Below, one piece after another: positions 1 to 5,035 of a stretch of 5,928 bases of DNA. The notes beneath the pieces are model-generated. The model worked only from the letters and a program-made list of their open reading frames with translations. It searched no databases and had not been told where the DNA came from. The DNA is from Beijerinckiaceae bacterium (lineage in GTDB: Bacteria; Pseudomonadota; Alphaproteobacteria; Rhizobiales; Beijerinckiaceae): the NCBI GenBank assembly GCA_947456315.1, contig CANGRU010000118.1, positions 1 through 5,928 of the forward strand, written 5' to 3'. The position numbers and the translations under genes are program-made. Every line of letters begins with the position of its first letter. Within the stretch, counting starts at the first letter, position 1.

Positions 1-877
1 CCATGTCGAGGGCGACTGTGCGATCCGCGCCGATTTCTTTGGCGACTTCACGGGCCAGAATGGCCCCACCTGCGGGGCCTGATTCCACCAGCCGGATCGG
101 CAGACGCCGCGCCGTCTCGACCGAGGTCAGCGAGCCGGACGACATGATCATCAGCAAGGGACCATCGACGCCAAGCTCTTTCAACGCGCCCGACAATTTG
201 CCGAGATAGGTCGACATCAGCGGCTGCACATAGGCATTGGCGACCGTCGTGGACGTGCGCTCATATTCGCGGATTTCCGGGCAGACCTCATGCGAGAGCG
301 AGACAAACAGACCCGGGCATTCTTCCGCCAGAATCTCACGCACCCGCTTTTCATGCGCGCCATTGCGATAGGCATGCAGGAAACAGACAGCCACGGATTC
401 GATTTTTTCCTCCCGCAGCCGCGCAGCCACGTCGCGCACACTGCGCTCATCAAGCGCAAGCAAAACAGTGCCATCGGCCGCCATACGCTCCACAGCCTCG
501 AAGCGCAGCGGGCGCGAGACCAGTGGTTCCGGCCGCTCCAGCTCCAGATCATATTGATCAAAGCGGTGGCCGAAGGCGAATTCCAGCGTGTCGCGGAAGC
601 CCTGCGTGGTGATCAGCGCTGTGCGCGCCCCACGCCGTTCGATAATCGCATTGGTGGCCAGAGTTGTGCCATGAATGACAAGATCCAACTGCGCGGCAGC
701 AACTTTTGCCTTATCCAGAACAAGACGCACACCATCAATCACGCCCTGCTCGGGGCGATCAGGCGTGGTGAGAACTTTCCCCGATTCAAAACCCGTTGGC
801 GTTTCGAGAACAATATCTGTGAACGTGCCACCAATATCGACGGCGAGCCGATAGCCCGCTTCTTTTCTGATTGTCAT
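1..877 (-). CDS. hyuA: HyuA-type hydantoinase/oxoprolinase subunit A (partial, 3' end outside window)
   Basis: This is the N-terminal 292 residues of a HyuA / 5-oxoprolinase family protein. Such proteins are usually about 680-700 residues, so more than half lies beyond the left edge. The family couples ATP hydrolysis to opening of cyclic amides such as hydantoins, 5-oxoproline and related lactams; other members are subunits of acetone-type carboxylases. Visible landmarks are the actin-fold phosphate loop VDIGGTFTDIV at 13-23, HGTTLATNAIIERRGA at 69-84, GFRDTLEF at 93-100, the hallmark EIREYERTSTTVANAYV at 201-217, and VESGPAGGA at 264-272. The frame stops just where LDMGGTT would be expected. 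The ATG is the only sensible start, since the phosphate loop begins 13 residues in. Its GGAGG (891-895) lies inside the last codons of the upstream binding-protein gene and only 6 bases separate the two genes, so translation is probably coupled. Residues 101-112 (AFGHRFDQYDLE) differ from the usual GRQxRPxLYDL, which suggests a subgroup. The substrate is unknown. A HyuB partner is expected just downstream, outside the window. Confidence 0.92.
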   Translation of the reverse strand, partial: MTIRKEAGYRLAVDIGGTFTDIVLETPTGFESGKVLTTPDRPEQGVIDGVRLVLDKAKVAAAQLDLVIHGTTLATNAIIERRGARTALITTQGFRDTLEFAFGHRFDQYDLELERPEPLVSRPLRFEAVERMAADGTVLLALDERSVRDVAARLREEKIESVAVCFLHAYRNGAHEKRVREILAEECPGLFVSLSHEVCPEIREYERTSTTVANAYVQPLMSTYLGKLSGALKELGVDGPLLMIMSSGSLTSVETARRLPIRLVESGPAGGAILAREVAKEIGADRTVALDM

Positions 878-883
878 TTCGGG

Positions 884-1903
884 TTACTTTCCTCCGGACT
901 CGAGCGCCTCGCGCACACGCTTCACCACATCGGGCGGCGTCTGCATGGCTTTATCGACCAATTCATTCACACGCTCGCCCGTGATGGCATCGACATCGAT
1001 CTGGGCGCGCGCAGCGTCTGCCAAAAAGGCCTGATCCTTCATCGTCGCATCAAAGGCGCGGCGCATATAGCTCACGCGCTCAGGCGCCACACCCGGCGGC
1101 AGAAAGAAGGGGCGGCCATATTCCAGACGACCCACCATCAGTGCCATGGCCTGGCGATCTGATTCCGTCTTGGTCGCTTCAAAGATTGTCGGGACATTGG
1201 GCAGATCAGGATGGCGCTCGAAATTGAAATGAACGATGGGGATGACTTTGCCATCGCGGATCCAGTCGGCATTGAGCGCCTTGAGACTGAGCCAGGCATT
1301 GGAGCCCATGCCCTGCAATTCGCCCCGCTCCATCGCAAGATGGATATCGGTTGTGCCTTTGTAGCCAGAGATCAGCTTGTATTTGAGACCGAGCAATTTG
1401 GCCGCCACGAGGGGATATTCAAATTGCGTGGTGCCGGGTGTGGTTGCACCCACAACCACTTCGGTTGTCATCAGATCGGCGAGATTTTTCACCGGCGCCG
1501 TGTGCCAGACATAGGTGATCTGCGTGTCGCGATTGGTGGAGCCCAACCAGTTGAATTTGCGCGGATCGAACTGCACCACATCAGGCGTGAACAGAGCAGA
1601 TGTCGGCATGCCATTGATGGCTGCGCCCATCACCGTGCCGTCTTTCGGCACAGTATTGTAAATCTGGTTGGCCATCGCCACACTGCCCGCACCTTGCTGG
1701 TTCTGGACGATGATGTTGACGCCATTCGACAGGTGACCGGCATAATGGCGCGCAAAGAGGCGTGCATTCACATCATAGCCCGAGCCCGCTGCAGAGCCGA
1801 CGATGAGACGGATTTGCTTGTCTTGGAAAAATGCGCGCTCATCGGCCATCGCCACGGATGACAGGCTGCACAAAAGGGCCAAGCCCTGCGTCAAACGCCC
1901 CAT
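884..1903 (-). CDS. TctC/Bug-family periplasmic solute-binding protein (copy 1)
   Basis: This 339-residue protein is an extracytoplasmic receptor of the tripartite tricarboxylate transporter (TctC/Bug) family. Such proteins bind small carboxylates, amino acids or related compounds in the periplasm. Residues 1-20 form a Sec signal peptide with a probable cleavage AMA|DE. The ligand-loop region GSAAGSGYDVNAR (36-48, Asp44) and VQNQQGAGS (66-74) correspond to the usual GGGxD and VVENRPGAG elements. Further family signatures are KDGTVMG (87-93), VWHTAP in the middle, DLPNVPTIFE, and FDATMKD near the C-terminus. I start it at 1903 because this ATG has GGAGG five bases upstream and begins a proper signal peptide. 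The same frame stays open to 2221, but that extension overlaps the upstream gene and is not protein-like. It sits between the racemase-like gene and hyuA on the same strand, so it probably delivers the substrate of those enzymes. No TctA or TctB is visible. It is clearly paralogous to the binding protein at 2840-3886. Confidence 0.93.
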   Translation of the reverse strand: MGRLTQGLALLCSLSSVAMADERAFFQDKQIRLIVGSAAGSGYDVNARLFARHYAGHLSNGVNIIVQNQQGAGSVAMANQIYNTVPKDGTVMGAAINGMPTSALFTPDVVQFDPRKFNWLGSTNRDTQITYVWHTAPVKNLADLMTTEVVVGATTPGTTQFEYPLVAAKLLGLKYKLISGYKGTTDIHLAMERGELQGMGSNAWLSLKALNADWIRDGKVIPIVHFNFERHPDLPNVPTIFEATKTESDRQAMALMVGRLEYGRPFFLPPGVAPERVSYMRRAFDATMKDQAFLADAARAQIDVDAITGERVNELVDKAMQTPPDVVKRVREALESGGK

Positions 1904-1908
1904 TACTC

Positions 1909-1913
1909 CCTCC
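1909..1913 (-). promoter_or_regulatory. Ribosome binding site that decides the start at 1903
   Basis: GGAGG, within a GGGGAGGGAG run on the minus strand, ends five bases before the ATG at 1903. It supports that start over the far-upstream extension of the same frame. Confidence 0.75.
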
Positions 1914-1961
1914 CCGCAATCGGGCTCTTTTCCGGCCCGTCTTATTTCAAAAGCATAGCAC

Positions 1962-1978
1962 TCCCTGACGGACAGGGA
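1962..1978 (-). other. Intercistronic hairpin after the racemase-like gene
   Basis: TCCCTG and CAGGGA form a perfect 6-bp stem with a 5-base loop, starting 6 bases after the racemase-like stop codon. On the minus strand it is followed by GTGCTATGCTTTTG rather than a U-run, so it is not a convincing intrinsic terminator. It could be a weak attenuator or an mRNA-processing stem that sets different levels of the enzyme and the downstream binding protein, or it may be chance. Confidence 0.35.
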
Positions 1979-1983
1979 AGCCT

Positions 1984-2688
1984 TCAGGTGAGCGTTGCAA
2001 AGACTTGTCCCGGTGGCCGCTGCGGGCCCGCCCAGCCGATCAGGCGCAAAGCCTCGAAGATGACAGCTTGATTGCTGGTGATCATGGGCCGCCCGAGGCG
2101 GCGCTCGACCTCGTTGATGATCCCGATGCCTTGCACATTGGCGCAGGAGAGAAAGAAAGCATCCACCGCAGCATCTGCTGCCAGCATGCGCTCCAGCCAG
2201 ACCGCAGCCGTAGTGGAGCAATAGGCATCACTGCCGCCCAGATTCCAGCCTTTCGCGTAAGGCACATCGATGCCGCGGGCGTTGAGAAAATGCACTTCAT
2301 GTTCTGTGACAGCATCACTATAGGGCGTCACCAGCGCAATCGAGCTTGCCAGCAGTGCCTGCAAGGCGGACATAATGGCTGTCGAGGTGGTAGCGGCTTG
2401 GGGCGCACCCGCTTTGATGATCGCGTCCAGCAGACGGGCCTCACCATCTGCGCCTTCCGACATGGAATTGGCGGTGCAGTGAAAGACGATCACATCGCAT
2501 TTGGCATCAACCAGCGCAGCCGCGGCGGCCTCCACCTCGGGCAAAAGATCATCGATGGTTTTGCGATTTCCCCCCGTCATGCGCAGGCGCGTGACATGGG
2601 GCACAACATCCGCAGGGAAGAAGCGCACCATTTCCTGTTCGACCATACGATTGGACGACGGAATGATGAGACCGACGCGGGCGACCAT
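1984..2688 (-). CDS. Asp/Glu racemase superfamily enzyme (maleate isomerase / arylmalonate decarboxylase-like)
   Basis: This 234-residue cytoplasmic protein has the size and fold signatures of the Asp/Glu/hydantoin racemase superfamily. The N-terminus VGLIIPSSNRMVEQE (5-19) carries the PSSN element typical of the maleate isomerase / arylmalonate decarboxylase branch. Two cysteines lie at the catalytic positions: Cys71 in FHCTANSM and Cys182 in LSCANVQG. Cofactor-independent racemases and maleate isomerases use two such cysteines, whereas arylmalonate decarboxylase keeps only the second, so isomerase or racemase chemistry is favoured (inference). VTPYSD (120-125) and PMITSNQAVIFEALR (201-215) also fit the family. 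The start is set by AGGGAGGAG at 2692-2700, a few bases upstream of the ATG. It is the first visible gene of the leftward operon, followed after 80 bases by the binding protein and then hyuA. A hydantoin racemase role is attractive next to hyuA, but the PSSN start points more to the maleate isomerase branch. The exact substrate is unresolved. Confidence 0.88.
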   Translation of the reverse strand: MVARVGLIIPSSNRMVEQEMVRFFPADVVPHVTRLRMTGGNRKTIDDLLPEVEAAAAALVDAKCDVIVFHCTANSMSEGADGEARLLDAIIKAGAPQAATTSTAIMSALQALLASSIALVTPYSDAVTEHEVHFLNARGIDVPYAKGWNLGGSDAYCSTTAAVWLERMLAADAAVDAFFLSCANVQGIGIINEVERRLGRPMITSNQAVIFEALRLIGWAGPQRPPGQVFATLT

Positions 2689-2715
2689 AGGCTCCTCCCT
2701 GTTTCTTTTTTTGCC

Positions 2716-2744
2716 ATGCTAGGGGTTCACGCCCCCAGCCGCAA
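2716..2744 (-). promoter_or_regulatory. Candidate sigma70-type promoter for the leftward operon
   Basis: On the minus strand TTGCGG (2739-2744) and TAGCAT (2716-2721) are spaced by 17 bases. The predicted start is near 2709, giving a short A-rich leader before the AGGGAGGAG ribosome binding site at 2692-2700. Each box matches the consensus only partly, and no other promoter candidate is obvious ahead of the racemase-like gene. Confidence 0.3.
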
Positions 2745-2756
2745 CCAAGCCCCTCG

Positions 2757-2786
2757 TTGACGGCCTGCCTCCCGCCGGACTAGCTT
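2757..2786 (+). promoter_or_regulatory. Candidate sigma70-type promoter for the rightward operon
   Basis: TTGACG (2757-2762) is a good -35 match. It is followed after 18 bases by TAGCTT (2781-2786), a weak -10, placing transcription start near 2793, about 47 bases before the ATG at 2840. The position fits, but the -10 is poor, so this is a tentative call by eye. Confidence 0.35.
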
Positions 2787-2797
2787 TATGACCATAA
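2786..2797. promoter_or_regulatory. Short palindrome, candidate operator
   Basis: TTATGACCATAA is a perfect 5-bp inverted repeat around a 2-base centre. It abuts the candidate -10 of the rightward promoter and covers its likely start site, a position where a dimeric repressor such as a GntR- or LysR-type regulator could act. A palindrome of this size can arise by chance and no second copy was seen in the window, so the assignment is speculative. Confidence 0.3.
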
Positions 2798-2826
2798 CAA
2801 GCGCCGGCGACAAAGACCGGATGCAT

Positions 2827-2834
2827 GGGAGGAG
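2827..2834 (+). promoter_or_regulatory. Ribosome binding site that decides the start at 2840
   Basis: GGGAGGAG is a near-ideal Shine-Dalgarno sequence ending five bases before the ATG at 2840. It overlaps the upstream in-frame ATG at 2825, which therefore cannot be served by it. The divergent racemase-like gene uses the same core (AGGGAGGAG at 2692-2700, minus strand). Confidence 0.75.
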
Positions 2835-2839
2835 TGGAT

Positions 2840-3886
2840 ATGCGCAAGGTCATGGCCTTGGCCGGCATGGCATCAGCCATCTGCCTTGGGGCGGCTCATC
2901 CCAGTCGCGCGGCTGATCCGGTTGCGGATTTCTACACGGGCAAAACCATCACCCATATTGTCGGCGCGGGCGCGGGCGGCGCTTATGATCTCGTGTCACG
3001 CGCCGTTGTGGCGCATATGGGAAAATATATTCCCGGCAAGCCCAATTTTGTCGTCTCCAATATGGCGGGCGCCTCCAGCCTGACGATGATGAATTATCTG
3101 GCCAATGCTGCCAAGAAAGACGGCACTGTCATGGGGATGACCAATCCGAACATTGCGCTCGAAGGCCCGTTGAAAATGCTCTCGAAGGGCGGCGGCAAGG
3201 CGATGTTCGATGTGAACAAACTGCAATGGATCGGCTCGCCCTTGCAGCAACCCCATGTGCTGTGGGTCTGGCACACAGCGCCCGCGCAAAAGTTCGAAGA
3301 TCTGCGCACCAACAAGATCATCCTCGCCTCCACCGCAGTCGGAGGAGACAATTATACTTTGCCACTTATCCTCTCGCGCCTGATGGGCGCCAAATTTGAT
3401 ATTGTGACCGGATATGAGGGACAAAATGATGTTTTCATCGCGACCGAACGCGGTGAAGTGCAAGGCAACAGCGCTATCCTTCCCAACCTGACCTCGGCGC
3501 GACCCGACTGGTTCCGTGACAAAAAGGTGCGTGTGCTGGTGCAATTTGGTGTCTCGCGCATGCGGCAGCTCCCCGATGTGCCAACCGCCATCGAGCTGGC
3601 CACACGCCAGGAAGACAAAGACATGCTGCGCTTTTATGCACGCAAATTCTCCATGGCCTATCCTTTCGTGATGGCGCAGGACGTGCCCCAAGAGCGCGCA
3701 AAAGCGATCCGCACAGCATTTGATGCGACGATGAAGGATGAGGCTTTTCTGAAAGAGGCTGCAAGACTTGGCCTTGATGTCGACCCTTTCTCGGGTGCGG
3801 AGATGGAACAATTGATCACCGAGCTGAACAATAGCCCGAAGGCTATCGTCGATGCGGTCGCCGATTTCATCCAGATGCCGAAATAA
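2840..3886 (+). CDS. TctC/Bug-family periplasmic solute-binding protein (copy 2)
   Basis: This 348-residue TctC/Bug-family extracytoplasmic receptor has a signal peptide at about residues 1-25, with probable cleavage at SRA|AD. The ligand-loop element GAGAGGAYDLVSR (42-54, Asp50) and the following VVSNMAGAS (71-79) match the family pattern, as do KDGTVMGM, WVWHTAP, a GYEGQNDVFIATERGEVQG segment, LPDVPTAIE and FDATMKDEAFL. I choose the ATG at 2840 rather than the in-frame ATG at 2825. The earlier codon is part of the Shine-Dalgarno stretch GGGAGGAG (2827-2834), which sits five bases before 2840 and gives a clean n-region MRK. The gene heads the rightward operon and is followed after 24 bases by the flavin monooxygenase, so it likely feeds a substrate to that enzyme or to the shared pathway. 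It resembles the binding protein at 884-1903 along its whole length, but the ligand loops differ, so the two may bind different ligands. No membrane subunits are visible. Confidence 0.94.
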   Translation: MRKVMALAGMASAICLGAAHPSRAADPVADFYTGKTITHIVGAGAGGAYDLVSRAVVAHMGKYIPGKPNFVVSNMAGASSLTMMNYLANAAKKDGTVMGMTNPNIALEGPLKMLSKGGGKAMFDVNKLQWIGSPLQQPHVLWVWHTAPAQKFEDLRTNKIILASTAVGGDNYTLPLILSRLMGAKFDIVTGYEGQNDVFIATERGEVQGNSAILPNLTSARPDWFRDKKVRVLVQFGVSRMRQLPDVPTAIELATRQEDKDMLRFYARKFSMAYPFVMAQDVPQERAKAIRTAFDATMKDEAFLKEAARLGLDVDPFSGAEMEQLITELNNSPKAIVDAVADFIQMPK

Positions 3887-3910
3887 AATATCGCAAGGAG
3901 CTTCCGCGTC

Positions 3911-5020
3911 ATGAACGCCAAAAATCGCGACGAAACGCGCATCTATAACAAGAACAAATTCAAGCTCGGCCTGTTCGGTATGAATTGCTCGGGTGGATTG
4001 AGCCTGACACTGGCTCCCGAGCGCTGGGATGCGACGTGGGACAATAATGCCAAAGCCGCACAGCTTGCTGATGATGCGGGGCTGGAATTCCTGCTGCCGA
4101 TTGGCCGTTGGCATGGCTATCAGGGCAAGAGCGACACACAGGGCACGACATTTGAAACGCTGACATGGGCCTGCGGCCTGCTGGCGCTGACCAAAGAGAT
4201 CACCACTTTCGGCACGCTGCATGTGGCCTTTTGCAATCCGGTGTTTTCAGCCAAGCAGATGGTGACCGCCGATCACATCGGTCATGGCCGCTTTGGTCTC
4301 AACATTGTGTCGGGCTGGAATCCGGTCGAATTCGGCATGATGGGCGTCGAACTGAAAGAGCATGACGACCGCTATGCCTATAGTCAGGAATGGATCGAGA
4401 TCGTCAAACGCATCTGGTCGGAGAGCGAGCCGTTCGATCACGATGGACAAATGTTCAAACTGAAAGGTGTGCTGGGCAAGCCCAAACCTTATTGGGGATC
4501 ACGGCCAATTCTAGTGAGCGCCGGCAATTCGCCCACGGGGCGCGAATTTGCGGCCGGCAATGCCGATTGCCTGTTCACATCCATTCCCAATCTTGATGAA
4601 TTGAAGCCGAAGATTGATGGCTTCCGCGCGGTTGCCCCTCCCGGCCAATTGCGTAATATTTTTGCAAGTTGTCATTTGATGGTGCGCAAGACACGCAAAG
4701 AAGCCCAAGATTATCACCATTACATTGTGCATGAAAAAGGTGATTGGGAAGCTGCCGCCTATGCCGCCGACTTCCGTGGCAATCGTCTCAACACATGGAT
4801 GAAAGAACAGACCGATCTGAAAGCACGCCTGATCAGTGGCGCAGGCTATCCGATGGTCGGCTCCTATGATGATGCGGTCGAGACATTCTTGAAGCTCAAT
4901 GAAATGGGCCTCGATGGTCTGGCCTGCGGGATGATCAATTATATTGATGACTTTCCGCACATCCGTGATGAGCTTCTGCCGCGCATGGAACGTGCGGGCC
5001 TGCGCGAACCCAAGCGCTGA
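3911..5020 (+). CDS. LLM-class flavin-dependent monooxygenase (RutA/SfnG/SsuD-like)
   Basis: This 369-residue protein is a bacterial luciferase-like (LLM) TIM-barrel monooxygenase. Two-component members of the family use FMNH2 supplied by a separate reductase, plus O2, to oxidise compounds such as uracil (RutA), dimethylsulfone (SfnG) or alkanesulfonates (SsuD). Supporting segments are the first strand KLGLFGMNCSGG (18-29), a mid-barrel HGRFGLNIVSGW (125-136) very like the GRFGVNLVTGW of RutA and GRIAVNIVSGW of SfnG, then EHDDRYAYSQEWIEIVKRIW (150-169), the phosphate-binding region VSAGNSPTGREFA (202-214), and a C-terminal VGSYDDAVE (317-325). The length matches RutA and SfnG. There is no signal peptide, so it is cytoplasmic. 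The ATG is preceded by AAGGAG at 3895-3900 with a somewhat long 10-base spacing; I see no better start. It is cotranscribed with the binding protein 24 bases upstream and ends in a strong hairpin. No flavin reductase is visible. The substrate is uncertain: RutA-like pyrimidine opening fits the hyuA neighbour, but an organosulfur substrate cannot be excluded. Confidence 0.92.
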   Translation: MNAKNRDETRIYNKNKFKLGLFGMNCSGGLSLTLAPERWDATWDNNAKAAQLADDAGLEFLLPIGRWHGYQGKSDTQGTTFETLTWACGLLALTKEITTFGTLHVAFCNPVFSAKQMVTADHIGHGRFGLNIVSGWNPVEFGMMGVELKEHDDRYAYSQEWIEIVKRIWSESEPFDHDGQMFKLKGVLGKPKPYWGSRPILVSAGNSPTGREFAAGNADCLFTSIPNLDELKPKIDGFRAVAPPGQLRNIFASCHLMVRKTRKEAQDYHHYIVHEKGDWEAAAYAADFRGNRLNTWMKEQTDLKARLISGAGYPMVGSYDDAVETFLKLNEMGLDGLACGMINYIDDFPHIRDELLPRMERAGLREPKR

Positions 5021-5031
5021 GGCGCTTGGGT
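5008..5031 (+). terminator. Strong hairpin between convergent genes, overlapping the monooxygenase stop codon
   Basis: A perfect 10-bp inverted repeat (ACCCAAGCGC / GCGCTTGGGT) is separated by a 4-base loop, TGAG. The TGA in the loop is the monooxygenase stop codon, and the left arm encodes its last Pro-Lys-Arg. On the plus strand the stem is followed by TCTTCTC, a weak pyrimidine tract. The permease stop on the other strand lies 5 bases away (5036-5038), so the same hairpin can fold in both transcripts. I infer a shared, possibly bidirectional terminator or mRNA-end-protecting stem. The poor U-run is the main doubt. Confidence 0.7.
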
Positions 5032-5035
5032 CTTC

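Noticed and set aside
290..1162. Long open frame of 290 codons on the plus strand
   Set aside because: It lies antisense to hyuA and the binding-protein gene, is rich in Arg/His/Cys with no recognisable domain, and has no ribosome binding site. It is a shadow of high-GC coding on the other strand.
1904..2221. Possible 106-residue N-terminal extension of the first binding protein
   Set aside because: It overlaps the racemase-like gene, has a composition rich in Arg/Cys/His, and is followed by a proper ribosome binding site and signal peptide starting at 1903.
2704..2712. T-rich run as a possible intrinsic terminator
   Set aside because: No stable stem precedes it on the plus strand and no gene points into it. 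It lies in the leader of the leftward operon, where it reads as an A-rich stretch ahead of the ribosome binding site.
2005..2760. Plus-strand open frame of 251 codons opposite the racemase-like gene
   Set aside because: The minus strand here encodes a convincing enzyme with PSSN and two catalytic-type cysteines. The plus-strand product has a random-looking, His/Arg-rich composition.
2996..4222. Open frame of 408 codons on the minus strand
   Set aside because: It is fully antisense to the second binding protein and the monooxygenase, both of which carry clear family motifs. Its composition is not protein-like and it lacks an initiation signal.
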